A DNA stretch of 64,000 nucleotides, from positions 496,001 through 560,000 of the forward strand of contig NZ_RYYV01000001.1 in assembly GCF_003977665.1 (NCBI RefSeq), given 5' to 3'. A model generated the notes under the pieces. It saw only the letters and a list, made by a program, of their open reading frames with translations, ran no database searches and was not told the DNA's origin. Within the stretch, counting starts at the first letter, position 1. Every line of letters begins with the position of its first letter. A program made the position numbers and the translations under genes. This stretch comes from Dyella choica (GTDB lineage Bacteria > Pseudomonadota > Gammaproteobacteria > Xanthomonadales > Rhodanobacteraceae). Positions 35,424-45,309 of this stretch are shown here, piece by piece.

Positions 35424-36794
35424 CTACTCGCCGGCAATCGTCATGCGATCGATCAAAATCGAACCGGTCAGCAGATGCGAGCGCCGGTCCACGTCGGCTC
35501 CCACCGCAACGATGCCGGAATACATGTCGCGCAGATTGGCGGCAATGGTGATCTCTTCCACCGGATAGGCGATTTCGCCGTTTTCCACCCAGAAGCCCGC
35601 GGCGCCGCGCGAGTAATCGCCGGTGATGGTGTTGACACCCTGCCCCATCACCTCGGTGACCAGCAGTCCGGTACCCAGGCGGCGAAGCATGCCGCTGAAG
35701 TCATCCGCCGGGCCGGCGTCGCCATGGCCGGATTCGACCACCAGGTTATGGATGCCGCCGGCATTGCCGGTGCTTTCCAGCCCGAGCTTGCGCGCGGAAT
35801 AGCTGCCCAGGATGTAACGGGCGAGTACGCCGTTTTCGATCAAGCTGCTGTCGCGCGTTGCCACGCCTTCCGCATCGAATGCCCCCGAGCCCTGGCCACG
35901 CTTCAGATGCGGGCGTTCCACGATGGTGAGCCAGGCAGGCATGATCTGTTTGCCGGCATGGTCTAGCAGGAAGCTGGCGCGGCGATACAACGACCCGCCG
36001 CTCACCGCGCCAATCAGATGACCGATCAGTCCGCGCGCGACTTCCGGCACGAACAGCACCGGCGCCTGACGGGTCGACAAACGCCGCGCCCCCACTCGTG
36101 CAAGGGTGCGTTCGGCGGCCTTGTCGCCCAGTGCCCGCGCGCTCATGAAGTCATTCGCACTGCGCACGGCGTCGTACCAGTCATCGCGCTGCATGCCCGC
36201 TTCATCGCCAGCGATCAACGACAGCGCTAGCGAATGCCGCGTACCGCGTTCGCGCCCCACGAAGCCGTGCGAATTGGCATAGACGGACAGGCTCTCGCCT
36301 GCCTGCACACTGGCGCCCTCGGAATTGGTAATGCCCGCGTGGGCACGCCCGGCGGCTTCGATTTCCTGACCCAACGCGATCGCTGCCGGCGTGTCGATCG
36401 CCCACGGATGCCACAGGTCGAGATCGGGAAACTGGGTGGCCATGCGCGAAGCATCGGCCAGGCCGGCAGCCGGGTCCTCTTCGGTGTACTTCGCTATGGC
36501 GCAGGCCTGGTCAAGCGTAGCCTGGATCGAATCCGCATTCAGGTCGGCGGTGCTGGCCGAGCCCTTGCGCTTGCCGAAATACACGGTCAGGCCGAAACCG
36601 CGGTCGCGGGTGTGCTCGACCGTTTCCACCTCGCCCAGGCGCACGTTGACGTTGAGGCCGGTGCCAATGCTGGCCGACACCTCCGCCTGGCTGGCGCCGG
36701 CGGCGCGGGCGCGGCGAATCACGTCTTCGGCCAGCTCGGCCAATCGGTCGAGTTCGCGCTGGCTGGTGTCCTGGCTGATGGCGATGTCGCTCAC
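35424..36794 (-). CDS. pmbA: metalloprotease-associated protein PmbA (TldE)
   Basis: PmbA forms the TldD/TldE heterodimer that degrades unfolded peptides, for example in microcin maturation and CcdA turnover. The 456-residue protein starts at a GTG (MSDIAISQDTSQRELDRLAE) and holds the family segments VEHTRDRGFGLTVYFGKRKG, ITNSEGASV, GGSLYRRASFLLD and the C-terminal TGDYSRGAAGFWVENGEI with PVEEITIAANLRDM. The subunit lacks the HExxH-like motif, as expected; the partner tldD, which has it, is 0.9 kb away on the same strand. A divergent DUF1653-darP pair lies between them. Confidence 0.95.
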   Translation of the reverse strand: MSDIAISQDTSQRELDRLAELAEDVIRRARAAGASQAEVSASIGTGLNVNVRLGEVETVEHTRDRGFGLTVYFGKRKGSASTADLNADSIQATLDQACAIAKYTEEDPAAGLADASRMATQFPDLDLWHPWAIDTPAAIALGQEIEAAGRAHAGITNSEGASVQAGESLSVYANSHGFVGRERGTRHSLALSLIAGDEAGMQRDDWYDAVRSANDFMSARALGDKAAERTLARVGARRLSTRQAPVLFVPEVARGLIGHLIGAVSGGSLYRRASFLLDHAGKQIMPAWLTIVERPHLKRGQGSGAFDAEGVATRDSSLIENGVLARYILGSYSARKLGLESTGNAGGIHNLVVESGHGDAGPADDFSGMLRRLGTGLLVTEVMGQGVNTITGDYSRGAAGFWVENGEIAYPVEEITIAANLRDMYSGIVAVGADVDRRSHLLTGSILIDRMTIAGE

Positions 36795-36897
36795 TTAGGG
36801 GTTTCCTGCAGGGGGATGGGTACAATAGGCAAACGTGGGGCCGCCTAGACCCATTGCCAATACTTCTAATCGTCAAAGGTTGCCATAGGAGCGGCCC

Positions 36898-37149
36898 ATG
36901 TCCATAGCCACCGGCATCTATCGTCACTACAAAGGCCAGAGTTATCGCGTGATCGGCACCGCCCGGCACAGCGAAACCATGGAAGAACTGGTCGTCTACC
37001 AGTCGCTCTACGGCGACTACGGACTATGGGTACGCCCGGCAACGATGTTTGCCGAAACGGTGGAGCTGGAGGGCGAACCCATCCCCCGCTTCGCCCTGAT
37101 CGAAGCCATGCCGGCCCCATTCGCACAGGCCGACCGGAACACGCCGTGA
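36898..37149 (+). CDS. DUF1653 protein
   Basis: This 83-residue protein begins MSIATGIYRHYKGQSYRVIG and contains EELVVYQSLYGDYGLWVRPA, the DUF1653 signature. The fold is a small beta-rich domain of unknown role. A clear AGGAG ribosome-binding site lies 6 nt upstream. Its TGA overlaps the GTG start of darP, so the two are translationally coupled. A TACAAT box at 36821-36826 may be its -10 element. Confidence 0.9.
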   Translation: MSIATGIYRHYKGQSYRVIGTARHSETMEELVVYQSLYGDYGLWVRPATMFAETVELEGEPIPRFALIEAMPAPFAQADRNTP

Positions 37150-37670
37150 ACCGCACCTACACCGACGACCCCGACCACGACTACGGCCCCACCCGCACAC
37201 AGCAGCGCCGTGACGCATTGGCTGTGCTGTCGCTTGCCTCGCAGCTGGCGGAGCTGCCGCCGTCGAAGCTCGCCCGCGCCAACCTGCCGGAAGACGTGCT
37301 GCGCGAAATCGACAACCTGCGCCGCATTACTTCGCATATCGCACGCAAGCGCCAGCTCGGCTTTCTCGCCAAGATGATGCGCCGTCATGACGACGAAGCC
37401 TTCGATGGCGCGCGTGCGCTGCTTGGCGAGAATCGCGAACAGCAGCGCAAGGAGACCGCGGCAATGCATCGCCTTGAAGCCTTGCGCGAACGCTTGCTGG
37501 AAAGCGACGAAGCCCTGCAGGACCTGATCGGCCAGCACCCCGATGTCGATCGCCAGCACCTGCGCTCGCTGTTACGCCAAGCCCGTATCGAGCGCGAAAC
37601 GAACAAGCCGCCGCGGGCTTATCGGGAGATTTTTCAGTTGCTGAAAGACTTGCCCGAAGACAATGCCTAG
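37146..37670 (+). CDS. darP: ribosome biogenesis factor DarP (YjgA)
   Basis: The YjgA/DarP family (formerly DUF615) associates with late 50S assembly intermediates. The 174-residue protein is helical and highly charged, with DALAVLSLASQLAELPPSKL, LREIDNLRRITSHIARKRQL and the C-terminal EIFQLLKDLP. Translation starts at a GTG (37146) that overlaps the DUF1653 stop as GTGA. A palindromic repeat just after the stop separates it from the convergent tldD. In pseudomonads this gene also sits beside tldD/pmbA. Confidence 0.93.
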   Translation: MNRTYTDDPDHDYGPTRTQQRRDALAVLSLASQLAELPPSKLARANLPEDVLREIDNLRRITSHIARKRQLGFLAKMMRRHDDEAFDGARALLGENREQQRKETAAMHRLEALRERLLESDEALQDLIGQHPDVDRQHLRSLLRQARIERETNKPPRAYREIFQLLKDLPEDNA

Positions 37671-37679
37671 AATGCCTAG

Positions 37680-37701
37680 GTTGGGGTTTACACCCCAACC
37701 T
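37680..37701. repeat. single intergenic palindrome between darP and tldD
   Basis: GGTTGGGGT-TTAC-ACCCCAACC is a perfect 9-bp stem located 9 nt after the darP stop and 8 nt before the tldD stop on the other strand, flanked by CTA on both sides. The position suits a bidirectional transcript end. Confidence 0.78.
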
Positions 37702-37709
37702 ACGCCGCA

Positions 37710-39149
37710 TCAGGATGCGGTGCCGCCCACCGTCATGCCGTCCACGCGCAACGTCGGCTGACCCACGCCCACCGGCACGCTCTGCCCGTCCTTACCGCAT
37801 ACACCGATACCCTCGTCCAGCGCGAGATCGTTGCCGATCATCGAAACGCGCGTAAGCACCTCCGGACCGCTGCCGATCAGGGTGGCGCCTTTCACCGGCG
37901 TGGTGACCTTGCCGTCTTCGATCAGGTAGGCCTCGCTGGCGGAGAACACGAACTTGCCGTTGGTGATGTCCACCTGCCCGCCGCCGAAGTTGACGGCGTA
38001 CAAGCCTTTCTTCACCGAGCGGATGATTTCCTGCGGATCATGCTGGCCGGCCAGCATGTAGGTGTTGGTCATGCGCGGCATCGGCAACTGCGCGAAAGAT
38101 TCGCGGCGACCATTGCCGGTGGGCGCCATGCCCATCAGGCGCGCATTGAGCTTGTCCTGCATGTAGCCCTTGAGGATGCCATCCTCGATCAGGGTGGTGC
38201 ACGAAGTTGGCGTGCCCTCGTCGTCCACGCTCAGCGAGCCGCGGCGGCCAGGCAACGTGCCATCATCCACCACCGTAACGCCCGGCGCCGCCACGCGCTG
38301 GCCGATACGCCCGGCAAAAGCCGAGCTGCCCTTGCGGTTGAAATCGCCTTCCAGGCCGTGGCCGATGGCTTCATGCAGCAGCACGCCCGGCCAGCCCGGG
38401 CCTAGCACCACCGTCATGCTGCCGGCGGGCGCATCGACGGCTTGCAGGTTCACCAGCGCCTGGCGCACGGCTTCATCCGCGAACGCCTGGGCGCGGCCGT
38501 TTTCCAGCAATTCGCGATAGCCATAGCGACCACCGCCGCCGGCATAACCCTGCTCGCGACGGCCATTTTGCTCGGCGATCACCTGCACGGACAACCGTAC
38601 CAGCGGGCGCACGTCCGCAGCGAGGGTGCCGTCGGAGCCGGCGATCAGCACGGTGTCCAACGTGGCATTGAGGCTGACGATGACCTGTTTCACGCGCGGG
38701 TCGCGCGAACGCGCATAGGCATCCACCTCCCGCAGCACGGCGATCTTGTCGGGGTTGGGCAAACTGTCCACCGGATCGATCGCCGGATACAGCGACTTCA
38801 CCCCATGCATCGCCAGCGGCTTCCCCGCGCCGTTACCGCCTTGGGCGATGGCGCGGGCAGCCCTGGATGCGTCCAGTAGCTGTGGCAGGATGATCTCGTC
38901 GGAATAGGCAAACCCGGTCTTCTCGCCGCTGATGGCACGCACGCCGACACCCTGCTCGATGGAGTGGCTGCCATCCTTGACGATGCCTTCCTCCAGCACC
39001 CAGGACTCGCTGCGCGAATGCTGGAAGTAGAGATCGGCTGCATCGATGGACGGCCCCATCAGCTGCGTGAACACGCGCTCGAGGTCGCCGGTGGCCAGGC
39101 CACCGGGGGTGAGCAGACGGTGTTCGGCCTGGGCGATAAGAGAATTCAT
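37710..39149 (-). CDS. tldD: metalloprotease TldD
   Basis: TldD is the zinc-bearing half of the TldD/TldE protease. The 479-residue protein has the metal motif [20 protein letters not shown] near residue 260, [31 protein letters not shown] and the C-terminal GICGKDGQ-like segment ([20 protein letters not shown]). It is transcribed after rng and yhdP on the minus strand, 90 nt downstream of yhdP. Its partner pmbA is on the same strand after the divergent DUF1653-darP pair. Confidence 0.96.
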   Translation of the reverse strand: MNSLIAQAEHRLLTPGGLATGDLERVFTQLMGPSIDAADLYFQHSRSESWVLEEGIVKDGSHSIEQGVGVRAISGEKTGFAYSDEIILPQLLDASRAARAIAQGGNGAGKPLAMHGVKSLYPAIDPVDSLPNPDKIAVLREVDAYARSRDPRVKQVIVSLNATLDTVLIAGSDGTLAADVRPLVRLSVQVIAEQNGRREQGYAGGGGRYGYRELLENGRAQAFADEAVRQALVNLQAVDAPAGSMTVVLGPGWPGVLLHEAIGHGLEGDFNRKGSSAFAGRIGQRVAAPGVTVVDDGTLPGRRGSLSVDDEGTPTSCTTLIEDGILKGYMQDKLNARLMGMAPTGNGRRESFAQLPMPRMTNTYMLAGQHDPQEIIRSVKKGLYAVNFGGGQVDITNGKFVFSASEAYLIEDGKVTTPVKGATLIGSGPEVLTRVSMIGNDLALDEGIGVCGKDGQSVPVGVGQPTLRVDGMTVGGTAS

Positions 39150-39239
39150 GGATAGGAACCGGCTGAAAGGGGTGGGTTGGACCGATCTGGGGTCGGCTCC
39201 GGCAGTTTAAAACCCGGCTGGGCGCAGGATCGACGAAGC

Positions 39240-42200
39240 TTAAGGATGCCCCGTGGTTGATGCCGGAGCGGGTGTGGAAGAGCTGTTGGCCGGAGCCGTC
39301 TGCGCGGAACTGCCTGCGTCCACCGAGGTAAACACGGGTTTATCCCAACTACCGGTGATGTGGAAGCGTTGATTGACGACGTGGTTGAGTCCCCTGCCCA
39401 ACACGGTCTGCACGGCCAGGCCCGCCGCCGCACCGATCGGACCGGCCACCACGGCGCCCACTACCGGCAAGCTGCTGCCGATGTGCGGAACGACCACCAT
39501 CTGCTGGTCGTAATCACGGTTGCGCAAACCGGTGCGGCCCTTGACGGTGATTTCCGCGGCCGGCCCGTGCACTTTCAGGTTGTCGGTGTAGGCGTTGCCG
39601 TTGCTCAGCTTGAAGTCGCCCTTGATCGAATCGAAGCCGAAGCCCTTGCCGAACACGTCGTTGAAGTCGAATGACAGGCGGCGCGGCAGTTCCGCGATGG
39701 ATGCCAGCCCAAACAGGCGGCCGACTCCTGGCGACGCCTTCGGGATATTGCCGTTGCTGACGTTCACGCCGAGCGTCCCCTCCATGTTGCCCAACTCGAA
39801 CGCCCACGGTCCGCCGGGCCAGGTGGCGTTGAGCTGCGACTGCGTCTTGCCGCCGTCGAAAATCCCGGCATAACCGAAGGCGGTCAGCATGTCGCCCAGG
39901 TTGTTCGCAGCGAAGTCCACGCGCAGACGCGTATTGCTATGGGTGGGCGTGCCGTTCCAATCGCCGCTTCCGCTGATCTGTACGCTGCGCGACTGTGTGG
40001 AAAGCTGGTCGATGTGCATGCCATCGGAGGTCGGCCATGTTTCCAGGCGCGCTTCACCGAGCTTGGCTTCGTCCAGGCGCAGGTCATGGACCCAGAAATG
40101 CAGCGGAGGCATGCTGCGAGGATCGATCCCGGTGTTGGCCGGATCGGTCGCCGGCGGCGGCGCTTCGCCCGGTTTCTTGGCGAGAGTCGGCTGCTTCGGC
40201 CAGTACATGCGCTGCAGCCGTGCGGTGATGCCGCGCTTGTTCAGGTCGACCGTCGGCACGCTGAAATGGCCGGCGGCTGCGCTGCTGTCCACGTCAAGTT
40301 CCAACGTATCGGCCTTGGGCTCGGCCGTGACGTGCATGTTCGCAAAGTCGCGGCCGAACACTTCGGCGTGCTCGGTATTCACGTCGATCGTTTCCAGGCT
40401 CATGCCATTGCCGCCGGAGTTGCCGGCGATGGATTGTTTGATCCAGCCGGTTACGTCCAGCTCCGGCGCATCGCCACGAATGCGCATGCCCTTGGCCGGC
40501 AGGGTATTGGCGTCGGGCATCTGAGCGCCGAATGCAAACGTCGCCGCAAGCGGCGATGCTTCACCGTTGGCCAGGCGCAGCCGTCCTCTCGCCACCGATC
40601 CCAGCGCCACCTGCACCTGGGTGCCCGCCGTTGGCACGCCAAGCGTGACATGCAAGGGCAGCGTGCTGTCTGCCAGCTTGCTCAGTGGTATGGGAAAATT
40701 CAGGGCCACGCCGGACAACGGCGAATCGATGCTGAGCGTCTGGACGTCTGTAACGCCATCGTCGCCGTGCGCGAGCTGGTAACCGATGCTGAACTGGCTG
40801 CGTCCGTCGGCCAGGTCGCCCAGCCATTTGAGCTGGGGGTAGTCCTGCAGCAGTTCGGGCACGGTGTAGTTGCCGTCGAGCCTGGCGGCCAGCACCACAT
40901 TGGGATCGCCGGTGGCATGGGCAATGGCAAGATTCACTTGCGTGGGCTCGCCATGGAAACTGCCGGCGAGCGTACCGGCATGAAAGCCGTGGGCATCGAA
41001 AGTGGCCGGGCCATTGAGCTTGTCGAGCTCAAGTTTCCAATCCGGCGCGTTCAAATCAACATCCTTGAACTGCGCGGTGCCGTCTAGCAGGAAATCGTGC
41101 ATGTCCTTCATCGGCAAGGACAGATGGAAATCGAAAGTGCCGGTGCCGCCCAACTTGAGTTTGGCAAGCACATCCGCGTGCTTGTTCCCAATCGGGCTGT
41201 TGCTGACGAAGTTGATCAGGTCGGAGGCGTTGCCTGCGCCATTGAGGTTGAGATCAAGCGTGGTATGCGCCAGTTCCGGAATCACCGCCACCGCTCGATT
41301 CACCTTGGCGCCCAGCGATTCCCCCGTGGCCTCGACCAGCATCCCCGCGTCAATGAAATTGGCGACGGCCTGCACGTGCTCGGCCACAGGCCAGCTCTTG
41401 CCGTAGGACAGCGTCAGGTCGCTGATATCGGCACGCGCCTCGAAACGCCCTTCATTGTGATGGAACGGCCAATTGGCGAGGCTGCCCCGCACCAGCACGG
41501 CAGCGTCATCGATGCGCCCGGATACGAAGGCCTGGTCCAACCACTCCAGCGCATGCGGATTCAAGGAATCGATCGGCCAGAACAACTTGGCTGCCGCCAT
41601 GTCCGCATGCGTAAGGGCGAGATAGACGTCAAGAATCGGACGTCCGCCAGCGCTGGGCAAATCGATTTCGCCTTGCGCGTTGCCGCCATAGCCCTCGCCT
41701 TCGAAGTCCATGTTCGCGATACCGATATGCACCGCATCCTCGTCACGCCAGGCCGCGACGCTGCCACCCAGCTGGCTCATCACGAAGGGTTTGCGGAAGG
41801 TATGCGGCAGATTGATGGTCGTCGTCTGCGTTGGCAGCTCCAACGAAACAGCTTCGGCATCGCCACGTACTTCGCCTTGCAAAGAGTCCAGGCCCGGCAG
41901 CTTGCCCACCGCCGCAATGCCGAGGTTGCCAAACGCGGCATCCAAGTTGTTCAGACCCGTTGCAGCGCTCCAGTGGAATACGGCGCGCTCGATCTCGCCA
42001 TGCGGCTGCCCCGCTCCTAACCACTGCGCCAAACCTGGCGCCAGACCCGGTTTCAAGCCGATCCAAGGCATGAGGGGCGCCAGCTGCAGCTTGCTGGCAA
42101 CGGCCCGGATCTCGGACTGCGGCGTGCCAAAGCCATCCACATCCACACGCAATGCCCCACCGTCCTGGTCGGTCCAACGCGCGGTGTAGCCGCTGTCGTG

Positions 42201-43091
42201 GCGGCTCAGTTCGGCCAGCCCGTCCAACTGCGTAACATTTACCTTGACGCCGGTCGGGCTGGTGACGACAAGATCCCGCAAATTGAGCTGGAATAGATCC
42301 CGCACGATCTGCTTCTCGCGCCAATCCATCCATACCGCGATGTCGCCCCGGCCACTGTCGATGGCGTAGCCGCCCATGTCGAAGCCGGCCAGCAGGCCGT
42401 GCAGGTCGGCGTTCTGCGTGGTCATCCAGAATTTGCCGTTGGCGCCATCGTCACGGAACCATCCGGCTGCGCTCAGCACCCCAGTGGCGCCGATGCGGTG
42501 CACGCGCGCACCCACCCTGATGTGACTGCCCTGGTGCGTCAGTCGCAACTGGTCAGCCAGCAGCGTGTAGCGTTCGTTGATGACCTGGTCGTCGATGTTG
42601 ACACGCAGATTGTCCAGCCACAGCTCGATGGATAGGCGGCCGAACGAAATGTTCTGCCGCTCGGTGCTACCGGCCTTGCCCAGACCGTTCACGTGCCAGC
42701 GGCCGTCGGGATCGCGCGTGATGTTCAGCTCCAGATCGCGTGCCTGCAGGTTCAGCAAATGCCGCGAAGGCAGCAGCCAGCCCCCGAAGTCAAGCTTCAA
42801 GTCGACCTCCGGCACGTGCAGCGGAGTGCTGCTCGCCTCGCCGGGGCCGAAGGTTACATCGTGCATGACAAAACGTGGACCGGACGGTTCCCAGCGCCCT
42901 TCCAGGACAGCAAAACCCACCGGCAGCTGCAGCCTTTCGCCGAGCTCTTGCGCCACCCATTGAGGATGCTTCGCCAGCAAGGGCAGCAGCACTTGCGCCA
43001 AGGCCGCGGTGAGGGCGAGCGCAATGAGCACCACGCCCACCGACCAGCCGAGGGCACGCGTAATGCGATGGGTCCAGGCTTGAAACTGCAT
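39240..43091 (-). CDS. yhdP: YhdP-family AsmA-like intermembrane phospholipid transporter
   Basis: YhdP is one of the large AsmA-like bridge proteins (with TamB and YdbH) that move phospholipids to the outer membrane. The 1283-residue protein has an N-terminal membrane anchor (WSVGVVLIALALTAALAQVL). A very long beta-rich periplasmic body follows, then the DUF3971/AsmA-like C-terminal region around GRTGLRNRDYDQQMVVVPHI, and a low-complexity Ser/Thr/Pro tail. It is close in length to E. coli YhdP (1266). The rng-yhdP-tldD order is conserved in gammaproteobacteria; the gap to rng is 36 nt. Confidence 0.95.
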   Translation of the reverse strand: MQFQAWTHRITRALGWSVGVVLIALALTAALAQVLLPLLAKHPQWVAQELGERLQLPVGFAVLEGRWEPSGPRFVMHDVTFGPGEASSTPLHVPEVDLKLDFGGWLLPSRHLLNLQARDLELNITRDPDGRWHVNGLGKAGSTERQNISFGRLSIELWLDNLRVNIDDQVINERYTLLADQLRLTHQGSHIRVGARVHRIGATGVLSAAGWFRDDGANGKFWMTTQNADLHGLLAGFDMGGYAIDSGRGDIAVWMDWREKQIVRDLFQLNLRDLVVTSPTGVKVNVTQLDGLAELSRHDSGYTARWTDQDGGALRVDVDGFGTPQSEIRAVASKLQLAPLMPWIGLKPGLAPGLAQWLGAGQPHGEIERAVFHWSAATGLNNLDAAFGNLGIAAVGKLPGLDSLQGEVRGDAEAVSLELPTQTTTINLPHTFRKPFVMSQLGGSVAAWRDEDAVHIGIANMDFEGEGYGGNAQGEIDLPSAGGRPILDVYLALTHADMAAAKLFWPIDSLNPHALEWLDQAFVSGRIDDAAVLVRGSLANWPFHHNEGRFEARADISDLTLSYGKSWPVAEHVQAVANFIDAGMLVEATGESLGAKVNRAVAVIPELAHTTLDLNLNGAGNASDLINFVSNSPIGNKHADVLAKLKLGGTGTFDFHLSLPMKDMHDFLLDGTAQFKDVDLNAPDWKLELDKLNGPATFDAHGFHAGTLAGSFHGEPTQVNLAIAHATGDPNVVLAARLDGNYTVPELLQDYPQLKWLGDLADGRSQFSIGYQLAHGDDGVTDVQTLSIDSPLSGVALNFPIPLSKLADSTLPLHVTLGVPTAGTQVQVALGSVARGRLRLANGEASPLAATFAFGAQMPDANTLPAKGMRIRGDAPELDVTGWIKQSIAGNSGGNGMSLETIDVNTEHAEVFGRDFANMHVTAEPKADTLELDVDSSAAAGHFSVPTVDLNKRGITARLQRMYWPKQPTLAKKPGEAPPPATDPANTGIDPRSMPPLHFWVHDLRLDEAKLGEARLETWPTSDGMHIDQLSTQSRSVQISGSGDWNGTPTHSNTRLRVDFAANNLGDMLTAFGYAGIFDGGKTQSQLNATWPGGPWAFELGNMEGTLGVNVSNGNIPKASPGVGRLFGLASIAELPRRLSFDFNDVFGKGFGFDSIKGDFKLSNGNAYTDNLKVHGPAAEITVKGRTGLRNRDYDQQMVVVPHIGSSLPVVGAVVAGPIGAAAGLAVQTVLGRGLNHVVNQRFHITGSWDKPVFTSVDAGSSAQTAPANSSSTPAPASTTGHP

Positions 43092-43127
43092 GCTTATGGG
43101 AAGTCCGCTACAGGGCCCAGGCCTGCT

Positions 43128-44657
43128 TCAAAGAAGTACGACATCGAACTGTTCCTGCGAATAATGCTCCTCGGCCTGGAAGCGTATGCTTTTGGAGATG
43201 AATTCTTCCAGCTCGGCCACCGCGGCGGATTCTTCCTCAAGAATGCGTCCGACGACCTTGGGGCTCGCCATCACCAGCAGTTTCTGCGCATTGAACTGTC
43301 GCACCGCGCGGGTGATCTCGCGGAAAATTTCGTAGGTGACGGTTTCGGCCGTTTTCACCGTGCCGCGCCCCATGCATGCCGGACACGGTTCGCACAGCTG
43401 GCGCTCCAGGCTTTCGGTGGTGCGCTTGCGTGTCATCTCCACCAGGCCTAGCGGCGACATCGGATACACGGTGGTCTTGGCATGGTCGCGGGCAAGACCC
43501 TTCTCGAGCATGCGGATGACCTGGCGCTTGTGTTCCTCATCGGTCATGTCGATGAAATCGATGATGATGATGCCGCCGAGATTGCGTAGCCGGAGCTGGC
43601 GCGCTGCCGCCTGCGCGGCTTCCAGGTTGGTTCGATAGACGGTCTCTTCCAGGTTGCGCGTACCAAGGTAGCCACCGGTATTCACGTCGATGGTGGTCAT
43701 CGCCTCGGTCTGGTCGACGATCAAGTAGCCACCGGATTTCAGCGGTACCTCCTTGCGCAATGCTCGCTGGATCTCGTCCTCCACGCCGTAGAGGTCGAAG
43801 ATCGGCCGCTCGCCGGAGTAATGTTCGATGCGATCGTCCAGGCTCGGCATGAACTTGTGTACGAATTTGGCGACCTTTTCATAGGTCTCGCGCGAGTCCA
43901 CGCGCACTTTTTCGATGTCGTCGTTGAGCAGGTCGCGCAAGGCGCGCAGCGGCAACGAAAGCTCCTCATAGACGCGCTCGCCGACCTTGGCCTTGGCTAT
44001 ATTTTCCTGCACCACGCGCCAGACCTTGCCCAGGTAGGTCACATCGAACGCCAGCGACTCGGCGGACTGCCCCTCGGCATTGGTGCGCACTATGTAGCCC
44101 AGCCTGGGATTATTGGACGCGGGGTTGTTGGACGCGGGGTTATTGGACGTGTCTTCGCCGATCAGCGGGGTAAGAACCTCCTTCAGCCGCTGCCGCTCGT
44201 CGTCGTCCTCGATGCGGGTGGAGATGCCCAAGGTGCGCGCATGCGGCAGCAGCACCAGGTAGCGCGAGGGAATCGACAGGTGGGTGGACAGCCGCGCACC
44301 CTTGGTGCCGATCGGGTCCTTGACCACTTGCACCACGATTTCCTGGCCTTCGTGCACCAGCTCGCTGATCGAGGGCATATGGCCGTTGCCATTGCCGTTG
44401 GTACCGACCTCGGCCCCCTCCGGCAGCGGCGGCCGGACGATGTCCGAGGCGTGCAGGAAGGCCGCCCGTTCCAGGCCGATGTCCACGAACACCGCCTGCA
44501 TGCCCGGCATCACCCGCTGCACCCTTCCCTTGTAGACGTTGCCGACGTACCCACGCCGGGACGCCCGCTCGACATGCAGCTCCTGCAGCATGCCGTTCTC
44601 CACCACGCCCACCCGGGTCTCGCGCGGGGTCACGTTGATCAGGATTTCTTCGCTCAC
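43128..44657 (-). CDS. rng: ribonuclease G
   Basis: RNase G matures the 16S rRNA 5' end and degrades some mRNAs. The 509-residue protein starts at a GTG (44657) as MSEEILINVTPRETRVGVVE. It carries the S1 RNA-binding domain, the DNase I-like catalytic region with TTIDVNTGGYLGTRNLEE and GGIIIIDFIDMTDEEHKRQV holding the metal Asp residues, and the CPAC zinc-link motif. The frame extends far upstream of the GTG, but that part is antisense to mug. In the S1-to-catalytic loop it has an in-frame triple repeat (SNNPASNNPASNNP) where E. coli has only a few residues. yhdP follows. Confidence 0.96.
   Translation of the reverse strand: MSEEILINVTPRETRVGVVENGMLQELHVERASRRGYVGNVYKGRVQRVMPGMQAVFVDIGLERAAFLHASDIVRPPLPEGAEVGTNGNGNGHMPSISELVHEGQEIVVQVVKDPIGTKGARLSTHLSIPSRYLVLLPHARTLGISTRIEDDDERQRLKEVLTPLIGEDTSNNPASNNPASNNPRLGYIVRTNAEGQSAESLAFDVTYLGKVWRVVQENIAKAKVGERVYEELSLPLRALRDLLNDDIEKVRVDSRETYEKVAKFVHKFMPSLDDRIEHYSGERPIFDLYGVEDEIQRALRKEVPLKSGGYLIVDQTEAMTTIDVNTGGYLGTRNLEETVYRTNLEAAQAAARQLRLRNLGGIIIIDFIDMTDEEHKRQVIRMLEKGLARDHAKTTVYPMSPLGLVEMTRKRTTESLERQLCEPCPACMGRGTVKTAETVTYEIFREITRAVRQFNAQKLLVMASPKVVGRILEEESAAVAELEEFISKSIRFQAEEHYSQEQFDVVLL
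44106..44147 (-). repeat. 15-bp coding tandem repeat inside rng
   Basis: Nearly three copies of a 15-nt unit encode SNNPA-SNNPA-SNNP. Copies differ only at synonymous Asn positions (AAT or AAC). It is an in-frame expansion of a loop and not a CRISPR-like array. Confidence 0.85.
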
Positions 44658-44762
44658 AAATTTCCCCAAAGCATCCAGACATTTATAGCCGTTACTTGCG
44701 AGAACTGTCGATGTGTGGCGCACGTCTCCTGCTGTACTGCCGAGTTCGGTAAAGTGGCTGTC

Positions 44763-45290
44763 ATGCGCCTGCCCAAAGCTGTTCCGACTCCATCCGACAA
44801 CCCAATCCTCCCTGACGTTCTCCGCCCCGGCCTGCAACTGGTGTTCTGTGGCACCGCGGCCGGCAAACGGTCGGCCCTGGAGGGGGCCTACTACGCCCAT
44901 CCGGGCAACAGGTTCTGGCGCGCGCTGTTCCAGGCCGGCCTTACGCCGCGGCTGCTGGCGCCGCGGGAATTTCCCCTGCTGCCTGAATTCGGCATCGGCC
45001 TGACCGACCTGGCCAAGCGCCATGTGGGCAACGATGACGAATTGCCCAGGGACGCCTTTGACGTTGCCGGGCTGCTGGCCAAGATCGAGCGGTACGCGCC
45101 GGGCACCCTGGCTTTCACCAGCAAGCACGCAGCGCGCGCAGTACTAGGCACCAGCGTCGTTTACGGATTGCAGGATCGTGCATTCGGTGCGACCAAGGTG
45201 TTCGTGCTGCCATCGCCCTCCGGGCAAGCGCGCGGGCACTGGGATCTGGCGCATTGGGTCGCACTGGCAGCACAAGCCAGGAGCGCATAG
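44763..45290 (+). CDS. mug: mismatch-specific G:U/T DNA glycosylase
   Basis: Mug removes uracil and ethenocytosine opposite G. The 175-residue protein shows the family active-site segment LQLVFCGTAAGKRSALEGAY, then YAHPGNRFWRALFQAGL, and the C-terminal LPSPSGQARGHWDLAHW loop that contacts DNA. The canonical Asn of the GxNPG motif in E. coli Mug (GINPG) is replaced here by Thr-Ala (GTAAG), a variation worth testing. The start at 44763 is the first ATG in the region clear of rng. It is divergent from rng and followed by a palindromic repeat. Confidence 0.88.
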   Translation: MRLPKAVPTPSDNPILPDVLRPGLQLVFCGTAAGKRSALEGAYYAHPGNRFWRALFQAGLTPRLLAPREFPLLPEFGIGLTDLAKRHVGNDDELPRDAFDVAGLLAKIERYAPGTLAFTSKHAARAVLGTSVVYGLQDRAFGATKVFVLPSPSGQARGHWDLAHWVALAAQARSA

Positions 45291-45309
45291 GCCGGGATGA
45301 CAATCGTAG

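Noticed and set aside
44106-44147. Possible CRISPR-like repeats
   Set aside because: Direct 15-nt repeats have no spacers and are in frame within rng.
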